In this document: positions 17,171 through 25,277 of the stretch, piece by piece
Layout: every line of letters starts with the position of its first letter
Position numbering within the stretch: the stretch's first letter is position 1
Assembly (NCBI RefSeq): GCF_003945545.1
Contig: NZ_CP029617.1
Span: 6,909,001-6,973,000, forward strand
DNA length: 64,000 nt
Origin: Streptomyces sp. WAC 01529
GTDB lineage: Bacteria; Actinomycetota; Actinomycetes; Streptomycetales; Streptomycetaceae
Direction: 5' to 3'
The notes under the pieces: generated by a model
What the model was told of the DNA's origin: nothing
What the model saw: the letters and a program-made list of their open reading frames with translations, nothing else
The model's database searches: none
Made by a program: the position numbers and the translations under genes

Positions 17171-17188
17171 GAACCCCTCCAGGGATCT

Positions 17189-17253
17189 GGTTTCAAGTTG
17201 CTACCAATATCGGTGGGAGGGACCTTAACCCGTCTTGGTAGCATGTTGCAACC
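17189..17253. promoter_or_regulatory. Operator between MFS and HxlR genes
   Basis: TTGGTAGCA at 17235-17243 is the exact inverse of TGCTACCAA at 17199-17207. The similarity extends to 19-base arms (17189-17207 and 17235-17253) with 15 of 19 positions matching. The two arms cover both start regions, so one dimer or two could control both genes. Confidence 0.75.
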
Positions 17254-17293
17254 AGGCCTGTTGGGTATCGGCGCAAGTGAGGCGAGGAACGCC

Positions 17294-17749
17294 ATGGTGA
17301 CCAGAACCCGCTTCGACGACAGCGACTGTCCCGTCGCCCGGTCCGTGGACGCGATCGGCGACTGGTGGTCCCTGCTCATCGTGCGGGACGCCTTCGACGG
17401 GAGCCGGCGCTTCGGGGAGTTCCAGCGCAGTCTCGGCGTGGCAAAGAACATCCTCACCGCGCGCCTGCGCACCCTGGTCGAGGGCGGGGTCCTCGCCTCC
17501 GTCCCCGCCTCGGACGGCAGTGCCTACCGCGAGTACGTACTGACTCCCAAGGGCGAGGCGCTCTTTCCCGTCATCGTGGCCCTGCGGCAGTGGGGCGAGG
17601 AGAACTTCTTCGCCCCCGGCGAACCGCACTCGGAGCTGGTCGACCGCCGGCAGGGCCGACCCCTGCGCGCACTGGAAGTGCTCTCCGAAGACGGGCGACG
17701 GCTGACCCCCGAGGACACCACAGTCCACAAGGTCGCCCGCCCAGAGTGA
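17294..17749 (+). CDS. HxlR-family transcriptional regulator
   Basis: 151 residues. The HxlR winged helix is complete: CPVARSVDAIGDWWSLLIVRD (the conserved cysteine and the W-x-L-L-I-x-R helix, residues 10-30), then RFGEFQRSLGVAKNILTARLRTL as recognition region and YVLTPKG as wing. A further C-terminal tail of about 50 residues has no motif. I chose ATG 17294 over an upstream TTG at 17198 because the TTG would place the operator inside the gene. HxlR proteins often sense thiols or reactive carbonyls through the N-terminal cysteine. It likely controls the divergent MFS gene. Confidence 0.88.
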   Translation: MVTRTRFDDSDCPVARSVDAIGDWWSLLIVRDAFDGSRRFGEFQRSLGVAKNILTARLRTLVEGGVLASVPASDGSAYREYVLTPKGEALFPVIVALRQWGEENFFAPGEPHSELVDRRQGRPLRALEVLSEDGRRLTPEDTTVHKVARPE

Positions 17750-17761
17750 CCGGGGGCTGGG

Positions 17762-19969
17762 CTACGAAGTCGTCAGCCGGGCATGCACCCGTTCCGCGAC
17801 CCTGTACGTGTCACCGGCCGGGCGCGTGGCCAGGCGGCCCGGGTCGCGGAGCCAGGCGTCCTCCAGGGCGAACCAGTCGATCTTCCGGGGCTCGCGGGCC
17901 TCCGCGAGTGCGGCCCGCAGTTCCTTGAAGTACCGCTCCCAGCGCAGCCGGTAGAGGCCGCCGACGAGCCCCGCCCACTCGCGGTTGGCGTAGTCGCGCA
18001 GTCCGGCGTCCGCCCCGGAGCGGTTGCCCCATACGGTGAGCAACGACAGCTGGTCGTAGGCGAGTTGGTCGCGTTCGCGCGCGTCGGCGCCCCACGCGCG
18101 GGCGTCCGCGACCCAGCGGCCGAGCAGGTGGCGGGAGTCCGTGGCCACGAGCCGGTCGAGCAGGTCCATCAGCTCCAGCCAGTCGCGGGTGAGCCGGTCG
18201 AAGCGGGCCGTGTCCTTGGCGTCGTACGCCTCCTTGACGCGGGGCAGCAGGACGCGGCCGCGGTTGGAGAGCGCCTGCCGGGCGACGTCGAGCAGGTCGC
18301 GTCGGTACGCGGTCGAGTCCCGCAAGTCGCGCCGCACGGCGAGCAGTTCAGCAAGCGCGGGCTCGAACTCGGACGGCTCGTACCGCATCTTCTTCGGCGA
18401 CCAGGACGCCGCCGATCTCGCCGCGAGGTCGGGACGCGCCCCGAAGAGGCCGTCGGCGCCCTCGGCCCACTTGTCGGCGCGGGTCGTTCCGTAGGCGGTC
18501 CGGCGCAGTACGTCCCATGCGGCGGCGGCGTGCGGATCGGCGGCGCCGTACCGCGCGGTGGCCCACTCGGCGAACCAGGCTTCGAGGTCCAGGTCGCCCA
18601 CTCTCCAGGCCAGTTCGGAGAACAGCTCGAAGGCGGCGGGGTTGTTGTCGGCCGCTTCCGGCATCAGGGCGATGCCGCTGAGGGTGCTGCCCTCCTTCGT
18701 GCGCCACTTCTCGAAGCGCGCGGCCCACTCAGGGGTGTTGGCGCCGAGCGTGGTGTGGCCGCCGAAGTTCCAGATGGAGCCGAAGGCGTAGGGCGTGGAA
18801 CCCCAGTCGGCCTCGCGGTCGGTGATGTGCGGGAAGCGGTCGGAGATGCCGTCGACGACGAGCATGCGCTTCTTGTCGACGGCGTCGGTGATGGCCTTCG
18901 GCGGGTTGCGCTGCCAGCCGAGGATCACCCAGGTGGCGCCGGGGTGCGCGGTCCGCAGAGCCTTCTCGACGCTCCTGGCCGCCTCGGCCACCGGCACGTC
19001 ACCGGGTTTGCCGCCCTCGTGGAGCAGGTCCATCTTGTACATCGTGGACGGGCCGAACAGCTCGTCCTGCGCCCGGTAGAACGCGGCGGCCACCCGCGCG
19101 AAATGGCCGGTGCGCGGATCCAGCCAGTCGGGGCGCGCGAAGCCCAGCCAATTGCCCTGCGGGACCGTCCTCGACCCGGGGTTCTTCGTCTCGAAGCCGG
19201 GCGGCACGGTCCCGAAGTAGCCCGGCAGGACCGGCGTCATGCCCAGTTCGCGCAGCCGGTCGCAGATACGGCGGCCGAGGCGGGCGCGGGCGTCGACGAG
19301 CTGCCGGGAGACGGGGTGCGGGAACGACGACATGTTCTGCAGGAGCCACCACGGCTGGTGCGCGGGGGCCGGGATCCAGGCCCGCAACTCCTCGTCCCCG
19401 TAGCCGAACTCCTGGAAGGCGCGGTGGTAGACGGCGTCCGCGCCGACGTACACGAGGACTTCGTTGTAGCCGTGCAGCGCGAGCACGTCGATCTCGCGCT
19501 CCCAGTAGTCCCAGCCGTGATAGGCGCCCGTGTAGCCGTCGTTGGTGTCGTTCAGGACGAAGCGGTGCGGGGTGTTGGCCCGGACGGTGAGGGGCCAGGC
19601 GGGGGCGGGGAGCTGTCGGGGCAGGTCGGTCTGGCTGCCCGCCCAGGTGATGTTGGCGTGTGCGGTGTGCTTCAAGTAGTGGCGCAGGCCGGTGAGTTGG
19701 GTGGCGGGTGTGGTCCCGGTGACGGTGATGCGGCCGCGCTCGCCGGTGACCTGGAAGGAGTCCCCGGCACCCGGCTTCGGCGGGACGGTCCGGAAGGTGA
19801 GCTGCTTCCAGTGGCGGGGCAGCAGCCGCCGGGCCGCGTCGGCGGCGGCGACAGCGCGGCGCGTGGCGGGAGCGCCGTCCGCGGGAGCGCCGTCCGCGGG
19901 GGTGCCGGAACAGGCGACGGCGGCGGTACCGGCGAGGCCGGTGAGGAACGTGCGGCGGTGGAGATGCAC
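17762..19969 (-). CDS. Alpha-N-acetylglucosaminidase, GH89, Tat-exported
   Basis: 735 residues, glycoside hydrolase family 89 (NAGLU), releasing alpha-linked N-acetylglucosamine from glycoconjugates. The N-terminus is a twin-arginine signal (HRRTFLTGLAG), followed by AAVAC, which looks like a lipobox, so the enzyme may be a Tat-dependent lipoprotein anchored to the outer face of the membrane. Family motifs include DYWEREIDVLALHGYNEVL, LLQNMSSFPHP, YKMDLLHEGGKPGD (with the candidate catalytic Glu) and SIWNFGGHTTLGANT. Length matches secreted actinomycete members. Convergent with the HxlR gene (12 bases between stops), and without carbohydrate-uptake genes nearby. Confidence 0.9.
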   Translation of the reverse strand: MHLHRRTFLTGLAGTAAVACSGTPADGAPADGAPATRRAVAAADAARRLLPRHWKQLTFRTVPPKPGAGDSFQVTGERGRITVTGTTPATQLTGLRHYLKHTAHANITWAGSQTDLPRQLPAPAWPLTVRANTPHRFVLNDTNDGYTGAYHGWDYWEREIDVLALHGYNEVLVYVGADAVYHRAFQEFGYGDEELRAWIPAPAHQPWWLLQNMSSFPHPVSRQLVDARARLGRRICDRLRELGMTPVLPGYFGTVPPGFETKNPGSRTVPQGNWLGFARPDWLDPRTGHFARVAAAFYRAQDELFGPSTMYKMDLLHEGGKPGDVPVAEAARSVEKALRTAHPGATWVILGWQRNPPKAITDAVDKKRMLVVDGISDRFPHITDREADWGSTPYAFGSIWNFGGHTTLGANTPEWAARFEKWRTKEGSTLSGIALMPEAADNNPAAFELFSELAWRVGDLDLEAWFAEWATARYGAADPHAAAAWDVLRRTAYGTTRADKWAEGADGLFGARPDLAARSAASWSPKKMRYEPSEFEPALAELLAVRRDLRDSTAYRRDLLDVARQALSNRGRVLLPRVKEAYDAKDTARFDRLTRDWLELMDLLDRLVATDSRHLLGRWVADARAWGADARERDQLAYDQLSLLTVWGNRSGADAGLRDYANREWAGLVGGLYRLRWERYFKELRAALAEAREPRKIDWFALEDAWLRDPGRLATRPAGDTYRVAERVHARLTTS

Positions 19970-20104
19970 GAGGACTCCGTCGGTCAGGAGGGGGCGTACG
20001 AGAGGGGTGTACGGGAGAGGCGTACGAGAGGGGGCGTACCGAGATGTCTCCCCCGCACGCCCCCCGCCTCTAACCGTCCGTCAGCCTTCTACCCCCCCCC
20101 TCTT

Positions 20105-20533
20105 CTACCCCCTCCTGTCGGAAAGTCGGCGGTCCTCACCGGGCGGCGTGCCGCAGCTGGGCCCGCCCGGCCCGTCGAACTGCACCGAGCCGAAGAAGTC
20201 CTGGTAGGTGGGGAAGAAGTTGCCCTTGCCGGTGGGGCCGGCGGAGGTCACGGCCGTACAGCCCGTGTAGTGCTCATCGGACCAGAGATAGATGGTCGAG
20301 GCCGTCCGGTTCCAGTCCGACTTCGCCCGGTCGTTCATCCCGAGTGCCGCGAGATCCGGGGTATTGCCCCGGAGCTTGATCATGTCTCCGGTCCCGTCGA
20401 GGCCGGAGAACATGCAGTAGTAGCCGTCGGGGCACCGGTCGTACCCGTCGGCCGCGTGCGCGGGGGAGACGGGGACCGCGACGGCGGCAGCGGCGGCCGC
20501 CGCCACGAGCAGTGCGGAGAACTTCTTCTTCAT
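20105..20533 (-). CDS. Secreted I36 peptidase inhibitor-like protein
   Basis: 142 residues from ATG 20533, with AAGGAG six bases ahead. A Sec signal peptide (MKKKFSALLVAAAAAAAVAV, cleavage after AHA near residue 28) precedes YDRCPDGYYCMFSGLDGTGD, the start typical of peptidase inhibitor family I36 (SMPI-like), with two disulphide-type cysteine pairs. The C-terminal 20 residues are charged and may be disordered. Its promoter region carries a 16-bp tandem direct repeat. Targets would be extracellular metalloproteases, by family. Confidence 0.8.
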   Translation of the reverse strand: MKKKFSALLVAAAAAAAVAVPVSPAHAADGYDRCPDGYYCMFSGLDGTGDMIKLRGNTPDLAALGMNDRAKSDWNRTASTIYLWSDEHYTGCTAVTSAGPTGKGNFFPTYQDFFGSVQFDGPGGPSCGTPPGEDRRLSDRRG

Positions 20534-20544
20534 GGACGCTCCTT

Positions 20545-20578
20545 GTGTTCCGTGAACTCCAAGTGTTCCGTGAACTCC
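20545..20578 (-). repeat. Tandem 16-bp repeat containing GTTC-n3-GAAC palindromes
   Basis: GTGTTCCGTGAACTCC occurs at 20545-20560 and 20563-20578, an 18-base period. Each copy contains GTTC-CGT-GAAC. It begins 11 bases upstream of the I36-type start, so it may be two adjacent operator sites or a duplicated 5' untranslated segment. Confidence 0.7.
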
Positions 20579-20726
20579 GGCCCGCCTCGCCGATCCGTTC
20601 AGCGTGTCGCGATCCCCCACAGGAGGCGTGTGCCGGTCGGTGGGCGTTCGGGCCGGGGTGGTGCCAAGCCCCCCGGTACCCGAACGGGCTCTGGGGTTAC
20701 TTGTGAGTAAGGTAGAGTCGCCCCTT

Positions 20727-22364
20727 ATGCGCTTTATTCGAACAACTGCTCCCCTTCGGGTGGTCCGGGCGGCAGTCCTGACCACCATTCTGACCGCCGG
20801 CCTTCTCGCCGGCGGCGGGGTCTCCCACGCGGCCAGTGCGGTCTCCGAGATATCCGACCCCGGCCAGTTCAAGCTGACCAAGAAGTACGACTTCGCCGAC
20901 CAGGTCGAAAAGCTCAAGGCCAACAGTAGGTTGACCCCGGTGAAGGACCCGCTGTCCGCCCTGGCCGGCACCGGGCACACGGGCAAGAACGGTCTTTGCT
21001 ACCCGACCCCCTTCCACCCCGGCATCGGCGCCGAGGGCTACTGCTGGAACAACCAGGACGACTCCACCGGTGGTCCCGAGAGCTGGACCCCCCAGGGATT
21101 CGCCGTGAAGGTCGACGATCCTCGCTGGCAGGCAGTCACCTGGCACGCTTCAGAGGCGGAAGGCGCAGAGCGGTTCGCGCGCATCACGTTCGTCGACCGA
21201 TCGTCCGCCACCCCGCGCTTCAACCACGCACTGCTGGTGCTCCCGGACAAGGTCTCCACCTTCCGGGCCGACGGCATGCACGCCGACAGCGTGGTCTGGA
21301 AGGGCGACCGCATCACCATCGGAACGGGAAGGCGCCTGCTGACCTACGACATCAATGACCTGATGAAGGTCCAGGCCCTTGATGGCACGGTCGGAATCTG
21401 GGAGGACCAGACGTCCTCCGCCCACTACCACAACTACATCCTGCCCCCTCGGACCGAGCACACCACCACGCCCCTCAGTGGCGACAGGTGCACCGCCGTC
21501 ACCGGGACGAGTGCCTGCCTGACCTCGCTCAGCTACGACAGCACCGGTGGCGGCTCCCTCGTCTCCAGCGAGTACGTGAAGGACGGGCCGGGCGGCCGGA
21601 TCATCCGCTGGCCCTACAGCCTCGGCGACACCGTCGGCGAGAGCAAGCAGGCCACCGCCGCCTGGACCTCGCCGATCCACAGTCAGCAGGGCGCCGTCTT
21701 CGCCGAGGGCAATCTCTTCGTCAGTGGCTCGTGCCCGGAGAGCTTTGACAACAGCGCCGATCACGGCACCGGCATCGACTCGTGCATCCACAAGGCAGTC
21801 CCCGGTGAGAGCCCGCACGTGCTGACCGCGGCACCGGACATGACCCAGAACCTGGCCTATGACCCGGTCGGCAAGCGCGTCTGGGGCATCAACGAACGGT
21901 ACAAGGCCGACGAGCCTCGGCGCGTTGTCTTCTCCATCAAGACGACGCCCACGCCCATCACCACGGTCCGGTTCAAGAACATCGGCAGCGACAAGTGCCT
22001 GATGCAGTACGGCGGGAGCCTGAACTCCGGAGCCAACGCCGTCCAGTGGAGCTGCAACGGCAAGAGCCCGCAGAACTGGTACTGGGACGGCCAGAAGATC
22101 CGGAACTTCTCCAGCAACCTCTGCCTCACCGTGTCCGGTGCGAGCAAGTCCAATGGCGCCCAGATCACTCAATGGACCTGCAACGGCAGCACCGCGCAGA
22201 ACTGGACTCTCCGGAAGAACCAGGCCGGCGGCGGCGCCCACATCGTCAACGCCAACAGCAACCTCTGCCTGACCTCGAACTCCGGCAGCGCCGACAACGG
22301 GGCCAACATCGTCCAGTGGGCCTGTAACCCCCAGGAGATCAAGCACTCCTGGAACGGCGGCTGA
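20727..22364 (+). CDS. Secreted protein with C-terminal ricin-B lectin domain
   Basis: 545 residues from ATG 20727. A GTG at 20703 would also be in frame, but the ATG gives a normal signal peptide (VVRAAVLTTILTAGLLAGG, cleavage after SHA). Residues 40-410 form an extracellular domain I do not recognise. It has several cysteines, and phrases such as YDINDLMKVQALDG and NYILPPRTEHTTTP suggest a beta-propeller. Residues 415-545 are a ricin-B/CBM13 trefoil, with three repeats carrying the Q-x-W pattern (NAVQWSCNG, ITQWTCNGS, NIVQWACNP), so it binds sugars. Possible roles are carbohydrate-active enzyme or toxin-like lectin; the N-terminal activity is open. A 12-bp terminator follows. Confidence 0.75.
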   Translation: MRFIRTTAPLRVVRAAVLTTILTAGLLAGGGVSHAASAVSEISDPGQFKLTKKYDFADQVEKLKANSRLTPVKDPLSALAGTGHTGKNGLCYPTPFHPGIGAEGYCWNNQDDSTGGPESWTPQGFAVKVDDPRWQAVTWHASEAEGAERFARITFVDRSSATPRFNHALLVLPDKVSTFRADGMHADSVVWKGDRITIGTGRRLLTYDINDLMKVQALDGTVGIWEDQTSSAHYHNYILPPRTEHTTTPLSGDRCTAVTGTSACLTSLSYDSTGGGSLVSSEYVKDGPGGRIIRWPYSLGDTVGESKQATAAWTSPIHSQQGAVFAEGNLFVSGSCPESFDNSADHGTGIDSCIHKAVPGESPHVLTAAPDMTQNLAYDPVGKRVWGINERYKADEPRRVVFSIKTTPTPITTVRFKNIGSDKCLMQYGGSLNSGANAVQWSCNGKSPQNWYWDGQKIRNFSSNLCLTVSGASKSNGAQITQWTCNGSTAQNWTLRKNQAGGGAHIVNANSNLCLTSNSGSADNGANIVQWACNPQEIKHSWNGG

Positions 22365-22438
22365 TCCCGCCCCTCCTGCCCGCACGGCCACCTCGGCCAA
22401 CTCCGCCGCGACGCGGTGGCCAGGAGCGGTAAACGGGT

Positions 22439-22466
22439 CCCAAGTCCCTGGCCGCAGGGACTTGGG
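22439..22466 (+). terminator. Perfect 12-bp terminator hairpin
   Basis: CCCAAGTCCCTG (22439-22450) pairs exactly with 22455-22466 around a GCCG loop, about 75 bases after the lectin-like gene and before the transporter gene. Confidence 0.8.
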
Positions 22467-22591
22467 GCCTTCGTCGCGAGGGCCAATGGCGGGCACTTTC
22501 CCGTCCGCGGATTGGCAGTGTTGATCGATGCCCGCAGGGCAGACGAATGATCAACAACCGACCGACGCCGACGAGAGAGTGACGTAACACC

Positions 22592-24073
22592 GTGAGCGCG
22601 CCCGAAGCACCAGAAACACCGGCACAGCCCGCTCCGGAGGCCCTCGCCCGGCACCGCGCGCTCTTCCGGGCGATCCAGCGCCGCAAGCACCCGCGCCTGC
22701 GCCAGTCGGACATCACGGTGACCGAGGAGGCGCAGGTCAAACGCGCGGTGAAGGCGACCGCGCTGGGCAACGCCATGGAGTGGTACGACTTCGGCGTCTA
22801 CGCCTACCTCGCCGTCATCATCGGCAAGGAGTTCTTCCCCTCTGGGAACGACACCGCGCAGACCCTCTCCTCGCTCGCCACCTTCGCCGCCGCCTTCCTC
22901 GTGCGCCCCATCGGCGGCATGTTCTTCGGCCCGCTCGGCGACCGCGTCGGCCGCAAGAAGATCCTCGCGCTCACCATGATCATGATGTCGACCGCCACGC
23001 TCGCGATCGGCCTCATCCCGAGCTACGCCACCCTCGGCGTGTGGGCCCCGGTCCTGCTCGTCCTCTGCCGCATGGTGCAGGGCTTCTCGACGGGCGGTGA
23101 GTACGGCGGCGCCGCCACCTTCATCGCCGAGTACGCCCCCGACAAGCGCCGCGGCTTCTGGGGCTCCTTCCTGGAGTTCGGCACGCTCATCGGCTACACG
23201 GTCGCCGCGGTCCTCGTCACCACGCTGACCATGCTGCTCAGCGACGACGCCATGCAGTCGTGGGGCTGGCGCATCCCGTTCCTCGTCGCGGCCCCGCTCG
23301 GCCTCATCGGCCTCTACCTGCGGCTGAAGCTCGACGAGTCGCCCGCCTTCCAGAAGATGGAGGAGGGCGAGGGCCCCGCCGCCGAACGCCAGAAGAAGTC
23401 CTTCAAGGACTCCTTCATCGGCCAGTGGCGGGCGATGCTGCTCTGCATCGCGCTGGTCGCCGCGTTCAACATCACCGACTACATGCTGCTTTCGTACATG
23501 CCGACGTACCTCACCCAGCTCGGCTTCGGCGAGACCGGCGGACTCATGTCGATCGTGATCGTCATGCTGATCCTGATGGCGCTCATCAACTCGGTGGGCC
23601 GCCTCTCGGACCGCATCGGCCGCAAGCCGGTCCTGATGGCGGGCTCGGTCGGCTTCTTCGTCCTCGCCCTCCCCGCCTTCCTGCTGATCAAGCAGGGCGG
23701 CACGGTGGCGGTCTTCACCGGCCTGCTGATCCTCGGCCTCGCCCTGGTCTGCTACCTCGGTGCGATGTCCTCGTCGCTGCCCGCGCTCTTCCCCACGGAC
23801 GTGCGATACAGCTCCCTGTCCATCGGCTTCAACATCTCCGTCTCGCTCTTCGGCGGTACGACGCCCCTGGTCGTCGCCGCGCTGATCGGCGCGACCGGCA
23901 ACGACCTGATGCCCGCGTTCTACACGATGCTGGCGGGCCTCGTCGGCATCATCGCGGTCGCCGCGATGAAGGAGACCGCCCGCAAGCCCCTGGAGGGCTC
24001 CCCGCCGTCGGTCGCGACGGACGAGGAGGCCAGGGAACTGGTCGCGGCCCAGCGTCAGCCGCGGGACGCGTAA
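22592..24073 (+). CDS. MFS transporter, metabolite:H+ symporter (MHS, ProP-like)
   Basis: 493 residues with 12 membrane segments and a cytoplasmic N-terminus of about 50 residues. MHS-type signatures are present: GNAMEWYDFGVYAYL at helix 1, the inter-helix motif GDRVGRKK near residue 110, and RMVQGFSTGGEYGGA. Family members carry proline, glycine betaine, ectoine, citrate, alpha-ketoglutarate or shikimate together with protons; ProP-like osmolyte uptake is the commonest call in Streptomyces. The start is the GTG at 22592. The stop overlaps the end of the opposing DUF397 gene by 19 bases. Confidence 0.87.
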   Translation: MSAPEAPETPAQPAPEALARHRALFRAIQRRKHPRLRQSDITVTEEAQVKRAVKATALGNAMEWYDFGVYAYLAVIIGKEFFPSGNDTAQTLSSLATFAAAFLVRPIGGMFFGPLGDRVGRKKILALTMIMMSTATLAIGLIPSYATLGVWAPVLLVLCRMVQGFSTGGEYGGAATFIAEYAPDKRRGFWGSFLEFGTLIGYTVAAVLVTTLTMLLSDDAMQSWGWRIPFLVAAPLGLIGLYLRLKLDESPAFQKMEEGEGPAAERQKKSFKDSFIGQWRAMLLCIALVAAFNITDYMLLSYMPTYLTQLGFGETGGLMSIVIVMLILMALINSVGRLSDRIGRKPVLMAGSVGFFVLALPAFLLIKQGGTVAVFTGLLILGLALVCYLGAMSSSLPALFPTDVRYSSLSIGFNISVSLFGGTTPLVVAALIGATGNDLMPAFYTMLAGLVGIIAVAAMKETARKPLEGSPPSVATDEEARELVAAQRQPRDA

Positions 24074-24303
24074 CCCACGAACTCCGCCCAGGCCCGGGGC
24101 TCCAGCGCGAGCTGGGGCCCTTCGGGGTTCTTGGAGTCGCGTACGTGGATGGTGGCGGGGCAGGGGGCGATCTCTACGCAGTCTCCGTCGCCGCCACTGC
24201 TGTAACTCGACTTGCGCCAGGCGAGGGCGACTTCGAGGCAGTCGTCACCGGAGCCGCCGCTGTAGCTGCTCTTGAACCACGCCAGTTCGGGGGTGCCCAT
24301 CAT
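24055..24303 (-). CDS. DUF397 protein with a duplicated repeat
   Basis: 82 residues. The signature W-[FR]-K-S-S-Y-S-x-G-x-x-x-x-C-[LV]-E-[VI]-A appears twice: AWFKSSYSGGSGDDCLEVA and, straight after it, AWRKSSYSSGGDGDCVEIA, the second followed by the usual IHVRDSKNPEG part. Most DUF397 proteins have one copy. ATG 24303 overlaps the stop of the upstream XRE gene as ATGA, so the two are translationally coupled. Such pairs are often regulator/partner modules in Streptomyces (for instance around BldB/WhiJ-like systems), where the small protein antagonises the regulator. Confidence 0.9.
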   Translation of the reverse strand: MMGTPELAWFKSSYSGGSGDDCLEVALAWRKSSYSSGGDGDCVEIAPCPATIHVRDSKNPEGPQLALEPRAWAEFVGYASRG

Positions 24304-25121
24304 GCTCCTCGCATCCGCTCCAACAGGCTCACGGAGTCTTCGAACGAGAGAGCCTGTGCGCGCATCTTGGCATACCGCATCTGGAGGATGCTGATCTCTT
24401 TTGGGTCGGAGATGAGCTGGCCGCTTCGCTGGCCTTCGGAGTAGGCAAACCACTTGTTGTCGGGCGTTTCCAGCAGTTGCATGGGGCCGTCGAGTCCCGC
24501 ATGACTCTCCCGCGCCAGCGGCAAGATCTGCACCTCGATGTTCCTGTGCTCGGCGAGCGCCAGCACGTGGTCGATGAGTTCCATGGTGACGTCATGCCCG
24601 CCCGCATGGCGCAGGAACAGGTGTTCTTCCAGGATGAAGCTGTACGCCGTGTTGGGCCGCTCAACGAGCAGACGCTGCCGCTCCATGCGAGCCGTCAGCT
24701 TCTCCCCGATCTGCTCGTCGCTGAGGGGCGGAAGCCGGTTGGCGAACACCGTGCGAGCGTATGCCGGGGTCTGCAACAGACCCGGGATCACCCGGCATTC
24801 GTACGTATAGAGGGCGATCGCCTCCTGCTCCATCTCCGCCCACTGTTGGAACCACTTGGCAAGCCCGCGCTTCCGCGTGAGCTGATTCGCGGCGAGGCGC
24901 AACGTGCCGAACGCGTCGAGGGAGGCCTCGCAGCGGTCGACGAAGGCCGGTGGCGGGAACCGCCTGCCCTGCTCGATCGAGGCCAGGAAGTGCGAGGAGC
25001 AGCCGACCTCGACGGCCAGTTCCTCCTGGGTCACCGCCGCGCGCTTGCGGAAGCTCTTCAGGACGGCGCCGAAGGTCTTCAGACCGTCCGACGCCTCGGG
25101 CTCTTTGCTGCTTGACGACAT
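24300..25121 (-). CDS. XRE-family regulator with DUF5753 domain
   Basis: 273 residues from ATG 25121. The N-terminal helix-turn-helix (LKSFRKRAAVTQEELAVEVG then FLASIEQGRRFPP, residues 20-65) is followed by a DUF5753-type sensor region to the end (ALYTYECRVIPGLLQTPAYAR near residue 105, and the RQRLLVER and HAGLDGPMQLLE motifs). This is the common Streptomyces WhiJ-like regulator. It overlaps the DUF397 gene by four bases and is divergent from an HATPase gene, with a palindrome between, so all three probably belong to one signalling unit. Confidence 0.9.
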   Translation of the reverse strand: MSSSSKEPEASDGLKTFGAVLKSFRKRAAVTQEELAVEVGCSSHFLASIEQGRRFPPPAFVDRCEASLDAFGTLRLAANQLTRKRGLAKWFQQWAEMEQEAIALYTYECRVIPGLLQTPAYARTVFANRLPPLSDEQIGEKLTARMERQRLLVERPNTAYSFILEEHLFLRHAGGHDVTMELIDHVLALAEHRNIEVQILPLARESHAGLDGPMQLLETPDNKWFAYSEGQRSGQLISDPKEISILQMRYAKMRAQALSFEDSVSLLERMRGA

Positions 25122-25206
25122 CTCGGGCAACCCCCGACGCTCGTGTACCGATCCCCGCCAACGCCCCAATGGTCACGGAACGTTACCCGCTCTGTCCACC
25201 CTTTGT

Positions 25207-25233
25207 ACTCGTACGCTGACGGAGCGTACGGGT
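25207..25233. promoter_or_regulatory. Operator between XRE and HATPase genes
   Basis: CGTACGCT (25210-25217) and AGCGTACG (25223-25230) are perfect arms around GACGG, and the match extends to 11-base arms with one mismatch. It lies 86 bases ahead of the XRE start and 45 ahead of the HATPase start. Confidence 0.7.
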
Positions 25234-25277
25234 TTGGTTGCTGGTGTAAGGGTCGTGGCGGGGCCACGGTGGGCGCC

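Noticed and set aside
20092..20101. Poly-C run as a phase-variation tract
   Set aside because: It lies between genes, not in a coding or promoter-critical position that I can show.
17783..20710. 975-codon plus-strand frame opposite the GH89 gene
   Set aside because: Only low-complexity Val/Gly/Arg translation; the minus strand carries family motifs and a Tat signal.
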